NCBI RefSeq assembly: GCF_051020955.1
Contig: NW_027476096.1
Span: 620,001 to 684,000, forward strand
Origin: Megalopta genalis
Taxonomy: Eukaryota > Arthropoda > Insecta > Hymenoptera > Halictidae
DNA length: 64,000 nt
Direction: 5' to 3'
Made by a program: the position numbers and the translations under genes. Numbering within the stretch: the first letter of the stretch is position 1; each line of letters begins with the position of its first letter. Of this stretch, positions 25,399 through 37,957 are shown piece by piece. Under the pieces are notes generated by a model, which saw only the letters and a program-made list of their open reading frames with translations, was not told the DNA's origin and did not search any database.

Positions 25399-25610
25399 TT
25401 AAGACCCAAATACGTTGAAAGACTGTGAAATATTTTCTGAGTCGTCAGTTGTTCTCATGGAGCAATAATTTTATGGTGTTTGGGCTATGCTCGACACAAC
25501 TTTATAATCGATTTACCAACTGAGCTGTTGAATCATTACTGTGTGGATCAGAACCCCGCAAAACCAACATCTACGAAGATTGAAAAATGGGGGTGGATTC
25601 CATAATTATG

Positions 25611-26092
25611 CGACTAATAAAGAGGGGTTGTTAGGTGTCCGCTTCCAATTTGTTTTGGTTTTTGAATATGTTATAGAGGGCCAAAAAATAAGAGATATGT
25701 ATTTTTTTATATCGGCCGTTTTTCATATCGAGGAAGGGAAATTACCCCTCGAAGTTGATAAAATGGCGTACGAAAAATCGTTTAAAGTTAGTTGAAGGAT
25801 TATTATCAAACGTGTCATAAATTTAATTTGTAGTGTATCTGGGTGGGTGAATACTGCTCTTGTTGTCAGTCACCTTCGACACATGATAAACTAACCCTAA
25901 TTGTTTCAATACACACTTAAAAGACTTGAAACCTGCAGGAAGTTCATATAATCTTCGAGAAATCTTAAATTTCATTTTAACAAATTATTGTGAAGATTTT
26001 GTCTTGAAAATTGTGTTCTGAATAAGTACTTTGCCAGTGTCAATTAAGTAACACTTGTTATCTTTTATATGAAATACATATAATCAACTTAA
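25611..26092. other. Intergenic DNA, nothing recognised
   Basis: AT-rich. A short plus-strand frame spans 25541-25795 without a recognised domain. Confidence 0.4.
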
Positions 26093-26393
26093 CCGTTTCC
26101 GTACCAGATGGTTCTGAAAAAACAGGATCGAAAAGCGAAAAAAAGGCGAAAAAACATAAAATAAAACGTTATAAATGAAAATATATATACTATTAATTTA
26201 GAACAGGTAACAACAAAATGCAAATTGGATTACTGACAGCGCTGCGACGCGCGACGTATACATGCGTCTGAAAGACTGAGCACGTTTCGACAAATTTCGG
26301 GTGGGCCGTAAGTCGTCTGTTTCGGCCAAATGCCCTGGCTTTTCTCGACACAAAATCTGAAGAGCGCAAAAGTGGCTCGTGGTACGCAAACGG
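26093..26393. mobile_element. piggyBac-type MITE, TTAA flanked
   Basis: CCGTTTCCGTACCAG at the left and the inverse GTGGTACGCAAACGG at the right, with TTAA immediately outside at 26089-26092 and 26394-26397. 301 bp, noncoding, with a GC-rich core. Confidence 0.82.
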
Positions 26394-26397
26394 TTAA

Positions 26398-27504
26398 CAT
26401 TTTTTACCTTTGGAACAGTTCCAAATTACGCGTTATTTCTGGCAAGATATTCACTTCTGTGAAAACACGTTTTCCAGTCGCAGCCAAGTACTTGGCGCGT
26501 AACACTAGAATCCGCTAGTCCAGTGATAAAAAAAGATTATTAATCCGATAAAGATGTTAAATTTGTTATTAACAACATTCAAAACATTGTACTTGATGGA
26601 AACTCCCATAAGAAGGGTAGAAATTCAGTTGAAGGAGTCTATAGAGAAAATTTTGCTTAACAAGATATTTATGAATTTAATTTAATTGAATTTAATAATT
26701 AATTAATTAACAACTGAATTTAATATAATTGAAATTTCGGAAGAGTTTTCGTTTAATTTTCCGGATTAATTTAAAGAGTACGAAATTGAAGATATTGATG
26801 AAAATGATAAGGGCGATAGTGTGAATAACGAAAACTCTCACCACATTTTAATCTCAATCAACGCTGTTTATTTCTTGGGCCTATTTCGCGTCCGTACGTC
26901 TGGAGAAATCTCGATAGACTGCCGTCACTCTGGGGATCTCTACCAGAAAACCAGCACCCTTAAATACTAGTAGGAAGGGGAAGAAAACGACAGAGGAGTG
27001 TTCCGTCTTGCAACGGAATTTTATTTTTTTTTTGGCAAACGGTTTTCCATTAGTACGGTCAGGGGACAGCGAGACCCCATCAATAAACTAAATTAAGGTG
27101 CGTAGTCACAATCACACCAAGTCCGCTGTTGAAGCAACCATAAACGGAAATTTGGAAACACCGTCAGGTACACCATCTGCATCCATCTTTATTTTTATGA
27201 TAGGGTCACCCTATTGTGCCGTGTCGTCCACGTTCTCGGGTTTTTCCCGCCACCTGCGCTGTTGTGCGATATGGACTTCTAAGTTCCCTTTCCACCTCAC
27301 TATTTTGACCAATGGTTTTCAAGTTTTCTCTCGGCGAGAAGTATATAAGAACAAGAAACTCTTGACCAGCTCACTACGTTTTATTCTGGCTTAACCTCGT
27401 TGTCCATATCGTTCAACGTCACGGTCGCTCGTCACTCTGATCTACGTTTCGTTCAGTCTCGTGGTCCATATTCTCAAGTCGCGGTTATTAGTTACACTGG
27501 TCTA
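26398..27504. other. Intergenic DNA, nothing firm
   Basis: Includes a T-rich run at about 27020-27032 and the TATA-like motif reported separately. No coding exon recognised. Confidence 0.4.
27342..27349 (+). promoter_or_regulatory. TATA-box-like motif
   Basis: TATATAAG follows a GC-richer stretch (CTCTCGGCGAGAAG) and precedes a purine/pyrimidine-mixed region by about 30 bp before CTCACTACG. This arrangement fits an RNA polymerase II promoter, perhaps of the repeat-containing region that follows. No transcript start can be shown. Confidence 0.25.
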
Positions 27505-28979
27505 TCGTTCTGCTAATCGATCATCCTTGTACAATGAACCACGATCTATTTATTAAAACAGTTGTTCATTTTTAATTAAACGGACAACGATATCGTCCTA
27601 TTCCGTCGCGCAGCGTAATAGGCCTTACGACCCGATAGATAGTTCATATCGCGAGTAACGATATCAGGTGCTCACACGACGCACCTTTACTCTAATTCTC
27701 TAAGTTTCTTTTTCATATCTATTTTTTCTCTTTTGGGGTAATTCATCCCTTCCTGCCTCAATCCATTTCTGCTTGAATATTATTTTCTTTCTTCTACGCT
27801 TCTTCCTTTGCTCTGTTGCCCTCGTTCTCACCTTTTTCAAATCTTTATGCTATTTGGCTTCTTAAGATCTCGTTTGTATTTCTAACGTATAAAGAATTTT
27901 CTCGTATGTTTTACAATTCTTCTAAATCTGTTTTTTAAACATAGAACACGACCTGTGGTGGCCCTATTGACTATGGTGGAAAGAGAGAGTATGCTGTAGT
28001 TAAATATATTGACAACAAAGGATGATTCAGTAAGAGACAAGTTATATAAGATTGCCATATGTAGCCATTTCGAGAGCATTCCCACTCCTTTATCTTAATA
28101 TACTAATCCTTGAATTCAAACCATCTTCGGACAGTACGAAAAATAAAAATACTCGGTAAACAACGTTATTTTGAGTCACATTTTGAAAATGATTACTATC
28201 AGTGAGATCGGACCGATTAATTCGTTTGAATCAAATTAACATCGCAGATTCCGCAAGTTTGGATAATATTCCACTTTCGGTAAAATCGTCAATTACTGCG
28301 AGCCTCCTTGTTGTCAGTGTGACATCGAACGAGCAGTAACACTTAGGTAATTACAAATTCAACTTAAATATCAATTACAACGGATTTGATTCTTGTAATA
28401 AACAATTTTAGCCAAAACGTAAATTGAATAACAGTTTATTCTAACCCGTAATTTAGATTCAACAATTTTGAATTTATCGTTCTCCTCATGATACAATCTT
28501 ACCCAGGGATCTTAATCACCAATAATAACCAAGGCAGGCTGCAATAAGCCCCACAGGAACCCATGGGATAACAGTTCCCAAGTCGTTCAGAGATCGGGAT
28601 AATACGTATTTATATAATATAATTAATATAATTAATATAATCCATCGTATTTATCAGAATTGCCTAATAAAATAAATTCCGGCGCCGGTCCGAGCACACA
28701 TGTGTCACCGACTACCGAGCTGCCATAAAGCTGATACGATTGTCTCTGTTAAGTCAGCCTTGTCAATCTCCACAATTCGATCGATCACAACATCTCCGCC
28801 AATCGATCATCCTTATACGATAAACCACGATCTATTTATTAAAACAGTTGTTCATTTTTAATTAAACGGACAATGGTATCGTCCTATTCCGCCACGCAGC
28901 GTAATCGGCCTTACAACCCGATAGATAGTTCATATCGCGGAGTAACGATATCAGGTGCTCATACGACGCACCTCTACAG
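27505..28979. repeat. Pair of ~190-bp direct repeats, LTR-like
   Basis: 27505-27692 and 28792-28977 share AATCGATCATCCTT, CCACGATCTATTTATTAAAA, GTTGTTCATTTTTAATTAAA, GGCCTTAC and GATATCAGGTGCTCA in the same order and orientation at roughly 90 percent identity by eye. About 1.1 kb separates them, without readable coding sequence. On the minus strand the repeat contains AATAAA and begins TGTAGAGGTGCG at the right copy, so a small LTR-type (TRIM-like) element is possible. Primer-binding and polypurine sites were not identified. Confidence 0.5.
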
Positions 28980-29210
28980 GAGAGTTGGAAAGGAGATAGT
29001 AGGATGTCGAAGGAAAATCGTTAGCAACAGCGGGAAAAGAATCGTAAAGAATGGAAGGTTGGGAAATCCTTCGGGTCTGGTTTACGACGGTCGGACGGGC
29101 CCCAAAACGATCTCGAAAAACTCCGAGTACAATAAATAAATAAATAAATCTTCGTGCGGATCTGGTGTGCAGATGTAGGTTCGTACGAACCCCTGTTGTT
29201 AACTTCGAAT
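28980..29210. other. Short spacer with AATA repeat
   Basis: Contains a tetranucleotide run AATAAATAAATAAATAAA at about 29131-29148. No gene. Confidence 0.5.
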
Positions 29211-30210
29211 TTGGAAATGTCCGTGGCAGCACGAACGACTGTTTTCTATTTCATGACGGGGGCTTGGCAGCAGTATGATGGCTGCTACAATGATAACGAT
29301 GAAAATTGGTCTGAAGAAACATATGTTGAAGTTTGTCCACAGCCGGATGAAGATGTTGATATTGACTATATGCAGAGAGCTGTTGCATTCTGGAAAGGTG
29401 GACAAAAAAGATGTAAACTTGAGACAGTTCAACATCATATTAAACTTGTTTCATCCAAATGGTAATTATCTCGATGAGCTAACCGGATCGATATAGGAGG
29501 AACCAAACGAGAAAAATTTGCAAAAGTTCCCGAGTATGTAATAAAAAATTTCGGGAAGGCAGTTGATATCTTGCACGATAGAGATATTCGACGACGGGCC
29601 TTAAAATCATATGAGGATAATAATAGTAATAATAACATAGAATTTGCAGTTTCGAGAACATGGCTATACAGGATGTCCCAGGTTTTAATGTTCAAACTTT
29701 GTCAGTATATTCTATGACACAAAGTAAGAAAAAAATGTTCTATAAACATAGGTCATATAGAGCTTTATTAAGAAGTTATAACAAAAATTCAGAATAGGAA
29801 TAGTAATCAACTAAAAAAAAATAGAAAAAAATCTTCGATCGATGTCAATCATGTATTGTCAACAACGGTTATTAATACATTTCGAAATGTATTAATAAAC
29901 ACAGCTTACATAAACACACGGCATGTGCTGATCTATTCAAGCCAATGCTCGCAGTAACAGCAAGTTGATTACTATTCCTATTCTGAATTTTTGTTATAAC
30001 TTCTTAATAAAGCTCTATATGACCTATGTTTACATAACATTTTTTTCTTACTTTGTGCCATAGAATACACTAACAAAGTTTGAACATTAAAACCTGGGAC
30101 ACCCTGTATAATTTTAAAGAAACTCATCGCATTGTTTCTCGAGAAGTAACTAAATTTGTTACACGAAAAGCAATAAAAAGTAGTTTACCCCTTGTCAAGG
30201 ATGACTGACA
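29211..30210 (+). pseudogene. Transposase-like pseudogene split by a MITE
   Basis: A plus-strand frame reads through ENWSEETYVEVCPQPDEDVD and AVAFWKGGQKRCKLETVQHH, a helix-rich segment like transposase HTH domains. It then passes an in-frame TAA (29463) and TGA, and continues as GGTKREKFAKVPEYVIKNFG and DIRRRALKSYED to SRTWL at 29666. There a MITE (29667-30108) interrupts it. Coding-like sequence resumes with KETHRIVSREVTKFVTRKA and stops near 30205. The order suggests the N-terminal DNA-binding part of a DDE transposase. I cannot name the superfamily, and no catalytic core was found. Confidence 0.5.
29667..30108. mobile_element. Fold-back MITE inserted in transposase pseudogene
   Basis: TACAGGATGTCCCAGGTTTT with GTTCAAAC on the left is mirrored by GTTTGAACATTAAAACC and GGGACACCCTGTA on the right. 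The arms stay complementary for about 180 bp (CATAGGTCATATAGAGCTTT and its inverse). TA lies at both tips. It shares its outer bases but not its interior with family 1. Confidence 0.85.
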
Positions 30211-30950
30211 ATAAGAGCAGTATTGACCCACGCAGATATGCAACAAATTAAGTTTATAACAAGTTTGATAATAATTCTTCAACTAACTGTAAGCGATCAA
30301 CTTCGAGGGGTCGTTTCTCTCCCTAAAGAAGAAAACAATATAAAAAAATACGTATGCATTATTTTCTAATACTCTATAACATATCCAAAAACCAAAGCAA
30401 TCGGTGGCAGAAATTCTTCGTAATCTCATTTCATCGATGCCTAATCGAATCTTCCACGTTATTCGACAAAAATGACAACTATACAAAATATTAATTTAGG
30501 AATAGAGAATAAATTGTTGTTAATCTCGATATTATTCAATTGAAAAACGTGCGGCTTTATGGAAATTTCGTACTTCGTTTCTTGTTGAAATGAAAAACTT
30601 TACGTTTTTTTCTATAAATAAATGTTACATCTATGAATATGATCATGCATGTAGTATTTTTATTAATCCTAAAATGCTATCATGTAGTAGTTTCTCATTA
30701 CTATAGCATAATCATAAAATTTCACCAAAAAATCAAGTGGTTTTATGGAAATTTCGGGCAGTGTATAACTATGGAACCCAGCTAATTTTCCAATCTACGT
30801 ACATGTTGTTTTGGGGGGGGGTCCTGATTCCCGCAGTAATGATACAATAGCTCAGTTTGTAAATTGATTGTAAAGTGGTGTCGAGCATAGCTCAAACACC
30901 ATAAAATTATTGCTTCATGAGAACAACAACTGACGATTCGTTCACCAATA

Positions 30951-31583
30951 TATATGTTACCGTGAATGACCGAAATTGGAGAATGTCGACTTTCACACCG
31001 GTGAATGTCAACAGATACCAAATACGTCGGTGAAAGATCGAATATTTCATTACATTGTTGTACATTCGGACCCTCTCCGGTTTGTGTCGACAATCACAGA
31101 TATGCTCTGGTGAAGGTCCAAAACCTGTCGTTGCAAAAGGAAGTGTTCCACAAATAAATGCAGTTGTAAAAGCAAGGGACTCTTGTGCAATTCAAAGTGT
31201 CATAATAGTTTAAGTTGTTGCAGTAAATAAGATTTGAATCACATAAGTAAGTAATTTTTTATTACTATTATATTTTCTTTTCTCATGTAGAATGTACCGT
31301 GTATTTTAAATTCTTGGTCATTCCTTTCAGAAAGAGAGGCGAAAAAGTTACGTCACCCTTGTGGCGTTTTATAGCGACTGAATTACGGAGAAGAAAATAT
31401 AAATCTCCAACATGTTCAACATTCACCATTAGTGCATGGTGAATATCAACATTTACCGGTGTAAGTCAGAAATAAGGGTATTTAGCAAATATTTCGGACA
31501 TACACCAAGCGACTATGTGAATGTTGACATTCACCGGTGAAAGTCGACATTCTCCAGATTTCAGTGTTTCACTGTGACATATA
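30951..31583. mobile_element. MITE with ~65-bp TIR nested in Tc1-like copy 2
   Basis: TATATGTTACCGTGAATG, TTGGAGAATGTCGACTTTCA and CCGGTGAATGTCAACA on the left; the inverse TTCACCGGTGAAAGTCGACA, TTCTCCAGATTTCAG and GTGACATATA on the right. Extra GGTGAAT and TTCACC motifs recur inside (near 31430). Noncoding. The other Tc1-like copy lacks this segment. Confidence 0.78.
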
Positions 31584-32253
31584 CATCCACGCGTATGTCC
31601 GATAGTTTCGTCTGGTCCATTATTAGTTTTGTCCTGTAGCACATTCAGAAAATATTTCACAGTCTTTCAACGTATTTGGGTCTTAATACAGCATTAGGAT
31701 GTTCACTGTCAATGTGCTAATTCCGGTAATTAATAGACTGGGACGTTGATGCTATTTGAAAATCAAAATTGCCTTGTTCGTTTATGTGACCGGCATCTGT
31801 CATTATGACATCACACAACGAACTATTAAATGTATCTTAATTCAAAAGTTCAAACATTTTTAACACTATTTAAATGTCACTTTTCTGATAGATCATTCTC
31901 GAAAGAAGCGAATCAGATGTTTTGCGAACGGCAAACCTCTGTAGCTTGCCTTTATTCCATAAAGTTTGAAGGTAAATAATTATATATTTCGAATTTGTTA
32001 ATTGTCTACCATTGTCTTTTATAAATAACGTAAAGATATTAATACAGTAAAACAAAGGCAGGAGATAAGAATAAAAATAAGAATGGCGAATCAATAAATT
32101 ATCATGGGCAAATATTTTTAATGTGTAGAATGGCAAGTTTTACAAAATCAGCATCTGCACTTATTTTACACACGTGAAACCGTCCTAAAATATTGGATAT
32201 TTCGTATATAAAGCAAATTATTGTTCACCTCTATGCAAACTTGAAGGGCCAAA

Positions 32254-32442
32254 TATAGTAAATTCTCTCGAATTGTCCCTCAGCTTGTAAACAAAAATGA
32301 ATAATTTGGGAAGAGCAGATACGATTATTCGAGTCTCGTGGCTCGTTCTCATAGCCGCGGGGCTCGAGTAATCGTATCTCGTCTTCCCAAATTGTCCATT
32401 TTTGTGTACAAGCTGAGGAACAATGAGAGAGAATATATTGTA
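32254..32442. mobile_element. Family 2 MITE, copy 4
   Basis: TAGTAAATTCTCTCGAATTG, CCCTCAGCTTGTAAACAAAA and AATTTGGGAAGAGCAG on the left; TCTTCCCAAATTGTCC, TACAAGCTGAGGAACAA and GAATATATTGTA on the right. Nested in the minus-strand Tc1-like copy 2. Confidence 0.82.
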
Positions 32443-32924
32443 TTTGTTTCCAGGATCTCGCTTGGTCAAATACTTTTTTCCCATCATCGTTTTCGTTACT
32501 CACTGTATTTTTCATATGAATTATGCGTCGCGTATTTATTCAATATATGTCCAATTTAAAATTGCCAAGACTTTTATATTTATGGTGTCGAATTTGAGGT
32601 CCAAACAATCTAGACTTTAAAAATTTATTCATTACTATTGCTTCTGGCTAAATATTTATTACCACGAATTGTATTCTGTAAAATGTATCAGCTATTTGTC
32701 TTCAGCTACTTATATCATTGCTGTGTTAAATCTATTTAATCAACCTTGTAACATGTTCGTTGCCATTCGACATTTTTTTTACAGAATTATAACATTCTAA
32801 ATATTGACAATTAGTCAAAAATCGAAAATGCAGTGTACGAATACTTTTTACGCTGTTTGCACATCTACAGGTTACATATTCTTTAAAATACAAAGAAACA
32901 ATCCCAATTTGTAAAACGTATTAA

Positions 32925-33243
32925 CACTATGCCGTCCGATGGCACCACGCTGGTGCCATGCAAAAACTATCTGTTGTATGCCGGTGGTACCACTTTGGTG
33001 CCATTTTAAAAAACTGAAATAACATTTGAACTATATTTCTTGGGTGTTAAAAGGCAGCAAACTAACTATAGCATTGTGCTTATTCAACTAACAATTAAGT
33101 ACGAAAATTCTTGGATGACATATTTTAATTTTAGGAATTTATATTACCGCTATCTTCGAAATTTTTTTTTTAAATCTAAAATTTCCAAGCTATTATGCCG
33201 GCGTCAAACAAAAGAATCATATCTAAGATCTGCGGACCTAGTG
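32925..33243. mobile_element. Candidate piggyBac-type MITE
   Basis: TTAA at 32921-32924 precedes CACTATGCCGTCC, and CGGACCTAGTG is followed by TTAA at 33244-33247; the two tips are imperfect inverses. Near the left end are two small hairpins, GGCACCACGCTGGTGCC and GGTACCACTTTGGTGCC. Noncoding. Confidence 0.55.
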
Positions 33244-33247
33244 TTAA

Positions 33248-34545
33248 AACGGATCTAGTGTTAAAAAAAAGTTGTCATGACATTAATCCTTTTAAACATG
33301 CTGTGTACTTTATATGTTACTTGGTATTACTTAATATTACTTTCTATTATTATATACTATTTTATTTTTAGAAGACCCAATATCGATACTAAACCTATAC
33401 GCTGCTATATGTATGTAGACGAAGAATTAATTACAGTAGTGGCAGCAGTTTCTTTGTAAACATTCTCGGTAACTAAAGGCAAGTGACGGTAGGATGCATT
33501 AGGAAAAGTTATTCGAACTGATACCTTTGGCAGCACATTTCAAGTTCGTTCAAATTAGAAGTGGGTTTCCTACAGTAAATAATTACATCTCATTTAAACA
33601 GTATGTGCATTTATTCGTCGGTGTTTAAACTGCAAAACCTTAAAACTGTGACGAATCTCGGAAGATATTAAAACAAATATGGATCCATCGGTATACCTAT
33701 GCCTAGACCGGCACACGCGAAAATATTGTTCGTTATTTTGGTATTTGCTTTTTGTGATAGTTTATTTGGTGTTTGCGTTTTCGCATATACACTTCTGTAG
33801 CTTTCCTCTCAATACTGTCTGGGACAAGAAAACGAGCCAACAAATAAATACACGTAAAAATACAATCGGTAACAGAGGTAATGTTTGACGTATTGCATGC
33901 GTGTACGTATGCATATGTGTTAATATCAATAACAAAATTAGAGTGTGTTAAGACGCGATTAATTTTTAGAATTTTTAGAAGATAAATGGAGTGTGTTTTG
34001 TTTGAAGCAAGTAAGGCGAATAAATAACATAAATAAATTGCTCTTTCATGATGTTTCCAGTTCTTTACACAGAAAATAAACGTTTTACGTTATCGATCAC
34101 ATTTTCAGTCACTTATAAACGAAATTAATGTCTTATATTATCGAGAAAAGTAGGTACATCGTACAATAAAGAGTTAAAGAATAAAAACTGCTTATTTGCA
34201 ACACTACCACTTGGAATAACATTATTCTTGATACTATTCTGTGAAATATTATTTTCTTATATTTTAATAAAATACTTATTTCAGAATAGTATTTCTGTGA
34301 GTAGCTAATATAAATAAAATATATATTTGAAATATATATTTTCACATGTAATTGCTATTTCGAAGAAAGTATATTTGCCAAATTCCGTATTACGTGTGAA
34401 AAGATACAAATACATATGTATAGTCTATTTACTAGTTCGAAAATCTATTTTTTCCCAGGAGCAAGATTCAAGAAATGTCAGAGACTCATTCATCACTCGT
34501 ATAAAAAAATATATTGAAGTTGCTGGACATCATTTTGAGTATCTG
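33248..34545. other. AT-rich intergenic DNA
   Basis: No exon or element recognised; short frames only. Confidence 0.45.
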
Positions 34546-34549
34546 TTAA

Positions 34550-34911
34550 CACGTTGAACGCCACGTCATCCATATCTGGGTGACGGCTATATTTCCGCAG
34601 TCTTCGTCCAATTAAAGTAGGATTTTGGAGATAATTTATAGTAATTTTATTCGTAACACAACTATGACGAGTATAGACAGTATATGGTAACAATAAAGTA
34701 TGAAATAAACAAAAACAAACATTAAAAATATACTTATAATAATAATAAAATAAAATAATAAAATATAAAATATACTTATATTTAAATTTGTTTTTAAAAT
34801 ATTATAACATTCCTGGACACTCAGGACAATACGTTATAGTCTTTTGCAAACTTTTTTTTGCTTCGTGGCGCCGGGAGAACCTCCACCGATTCACGCAGGG
34901 CGTTCAACGTG
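34550..34911. mobile_element. piggyBac-type MITE, TTAA flanked
   Basis: CACGTTGAACGCC on the left and the exact inverse GGCGTTCAACGTG on the right, with TTAA outside both (34546-34549, 34912-34915). 362 bp with an AT-rich interior, noncoding. Confidence 0.85.
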
Positions 34912-34915
34912 TTAA

Positions 34916-37084
34916 AACAAAATTTTCTTCATTCATCCTTCTACCAGAATTCTTTCATTATCTCCGTGAATTTCCTAGTGTTTATGTTTAATTTTTTGTA
35001 CCCAAGATCACGCAAAGGTCACAATATTATAGATATTTGGATACCTTTTGATCACAGTTATCGCATTGCGATGATGAAAATATGTAGTTCCATATAAAAA
35101 AAACTTCGAAGACCTTGAAGTCTCGAAAAATATGACCCTGAGAAAAACGTATATCCCATCACAGAATTTTTTCCTTAGGACAAAATAATGTTTCTCTGTC
35201 ATTTCTCCATATTATAAAAAATAACCGAAATACACAAGACAGTCAAGACAGTCAAGATATCGCACTGCATACTGGGTGTTCCAATTAAGTAGATCCTACT
35301 GAATATGTTTCAAACTATTGATAATACGAAATAATATTGCAGACAAACGTTCGATGGAAGAGACAGACGTTTGTTCGCAACAGGGCAGTTTCACATTACA
35401 GCGACTTGATTTGGAAAAGTCAGCGTAACAATACAATAATTAATTAGTAATTAATTAATACTATAAATAACAAATGAAACGATATTCATAAAGTGCGTCT
35501 TTCATTGCGCTATTTAATAAAAGAAAGCTATGAATGGTTGCATTGCTGCAATTTCGTACACAAACTGTATGAATTTATTTTAATAAATCGAATCTGTAAT
35601 TTTACATTCCTGAATTGACTGTTTTTCGAAGAGTGCTTTATAGTAAAAAAAAAAAATTAGAAATATTTAACTTCGAAATTTTGAAATAGGTAAGTGATAA
35701 AAACGATCGGATCATGTAGTAAATAGCATTCATAACAACGAAATTTTTGCCAAAGTTATTACATTCAGAGTTGTCACTTCACTTTATTTCTTGGATATCT
35801 CTTCTACAAACATCCAAAAATTTTACGATTATGTATATTGATCTATTCTATTATTTTTTCTCGAAGTACGTATCAAAGTAACTGTAGACAGCAATTTTTT
35901 CTCTCTTAATATAATATAAAATTACAATCACAAAATATGAATAGAAACACGTTCCGTACCACGTGTACCACCGATGGTACACGTTAATCTTTCCATTCAG
36001 TCCGCCTGTACCACCGATGATACACGTTAACATATTTATCGAATGCTCTAACAAGATGTATTTTATAACAAGTTTAAGATATTTTATAGTATGTTCAAGA
36101 TTGAAGAATATATTTCTACTAAAAGCAAGAGGCATTATATATGAAAAATGCAGTATAGAACAAGTCAAATAAGTTTTTTAATTGTAATATGTACAATAAT
36201 TAATAACACATGTACAATAATAATATATCAATCTTTGACCAAAACATCAAATGGCCTGAATAAAAAGTCGAGATGGGTCGACAGGAAACTTATTAAAGCA
36301 TTTTTTGAAAATGGACATACAGTTACCCACTAAAAAACTTTATAAAAATCAGACTAAATGATTCCAAATTTCTTGAAATGTTAGAGATTAGTTTACCAGA
36401 CAATATTTGATCAAATATTTGTAGAAATTGGACTCATTTTGGATGACAACAAAAAAATTGTTTTTCAATTTTTGTATTTGACCGTAGAATGAAAATTTTA
36501 GCGGTGCATTTTGTAGGTCTAGATAACTTATAAACAGAGAGATGTATAAAAAAAAGTATTTTATGAAATAAATGACTGCCCAGAATAATTCATCACTGCT
36601 CGGCCTTTTGTAAATATATACGCAACTTAAACGACCATAATTCATTCTGCATTTTTGTACTGGTTTATGTATTTATTATTGCATTGCAAGGAAATTTAAT
36701 TTTCAAGTAATGGATAGCATATAGGACAAAAACATAAGAAGTTCAAAAAGTCTATATTTTTTAAACATCATTTATTAAAACAAATAATGAACAAGGGAAT
36801 AAATAACTGAATAAATAAACATACAACAGCTAAAGTTAGGTCGAAAAGAATCTGTATTCGACCCGCGGGGATTAACAATTAAATCGATTGACCCAATTAT
36901 CGAACTTCACCAAATAAGTGACATTAAATTTGTCCCGACACATATAGAGGAAAGTTGCCAACATCGTACGCCTTGAAAAAATTGTAGGTCCGCGGATAAA
37001 TGAATGCTCTTTTTTTTTAAAAAGTTACGGTTATATCTTCATATAAGACAAGAACTTGTCTAAGATAATGTTCCGAGTTCTGTG
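34916..37084. other. AT-rich intergenic DNA with small repeats
   Basis: Contains an LTR fragment (35370-35430, listed separately). It also has a short direct repeat ACCACCGATGGTACACGTTAA / ACCACCGATGATACACGTTAA near 35968 and 36012. No coding exon recognised. Confidence 0.45.
35370..35430 (-). mobile_element. LTR fragment
   Basis: CAGTTTCACATTACAGCGAC, TTGATTTGGAAAAGTCAGCG and TAACA match the outer end of the LTR at 45358-45611 almost base for base. Only about 60 bp of the 5' end of the LTR (minus orientation) survives. Confidence 0.75.
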
Positions 37085-37333
37085 AACTCCCCGCGTTGTG
37101 GCATTTTATCAATAACTGCTTAAATGGTAACGATACGCAACACAGATTTCGAATTAAAGTTAATCTCTCGACGATCTATCACTTCCGCTGGACGGTCATG
37201 TATCGACTGCTGATTATCTGTCGGTACTACAGATCCGTGGCAACCCGTATCTTTTATTATTTCCTTAGGGATTGTACACCACAGAACAGTTTTATATTAG
37301 AGAGACTTAATCTGAACCAAGGCATCGTAAGAT
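37085..37333 (-). mobile_element. Decayed solo LTR
   Basis: GGCATTTTAT near the left, then CGTGGCAACCCGTATCTTTT, ATTATTTCCTTAGGGATTGT and ACAGTTTTA follow the same order as the LTR at 45358-45611. Overall similarity is low but collinear over about 240 bp, and no internal retroelement sequence is attached. Confidence 0.55.
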
Positions 37334-37957
37334 TAACTAAGTGATTCTACATTTTGAAACTGTCTAAAAAGATACGGTTTTTTCTACCGGTAACATAGAT
37401 CATATCGTTTTGTCACAAAAATCGTAGCCGATTCTAAAGTAGGACAATTTAGTTTATGAACAATAACTAGTTGATAAAAACTAGATTACTAAATTGGACT
37501 CTGGATTTTATGTATACATAAAACATTGAATTCATAAAATTTTATGTATTCATAAAACATTCAGTGAAAACATTAAAAAATTTCAAAATACTATTGTATT
37601 ATTTTCAATTCAACAAAATCATTAAGGATAAAAAGAATTGTCTATACAGATTCATTATCCCGCAATTAATGTAAACCATTTAAACAAAATCATCTGTAAA
37701 AAGAACAAAGACATGTTAACAGTAACTTGATTTAGATATTTAAGATCCTGTGCAGTACCCGTAATACACTGCAACTTGCATATTACATATTAACGTAGTA
37801 CAACTTACATATTACATAATTCTTAACACATTCTTCTTGTGCCACTGATCGTAAATTTTTTCTTTGACTTGTTATGGCAAAAAGGCAAGAACTTTTAGTT
37901 ACTCAAAATTTTATACAGAATTTCTCCACATTGAAATGATTTAAGAAATCGTATATA

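Larger units (their letters stand above)
23617..25610 (+). mobile_element. Tc1-like element, copy 1, with nested piggyBac-type insertion
   Basis: The left end ACAGTCAGCGTGAAAAGTG with TTCGTACAC resembles Tc1-type ends and follows a TA. The interior, apart from the insertion at 23975-25398, matches the inverse of 30760-32856 over long stretches (for example GACAGATGCCGATCACATAA and GACCCAAATACGTTGAAAG). Only fragments of an open frame remain, so any transposase is dead. A deletion relative to the other copy lies near 25440. The right terminus is unclear. Confidence 0.65.
30760..32856 (-). mobile_element. Tc1-like element, copy 2 (inverted)
   Basis: The minus strand starts ACAGCGTAAAAAGTATTCGT, runs through the same sequence as 23617-25610 and keeps the uninterrupted piggyBac target (GTATTAAGACCC) near 31685. 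A remnant frame, MTDAGHINEQGNFDF on the minus strand, breaks after about 30 codons. Two small elements are nested in it (30951-31583 and 32254-32442). Dead as an autonomous unit. Confidence 0.65.
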
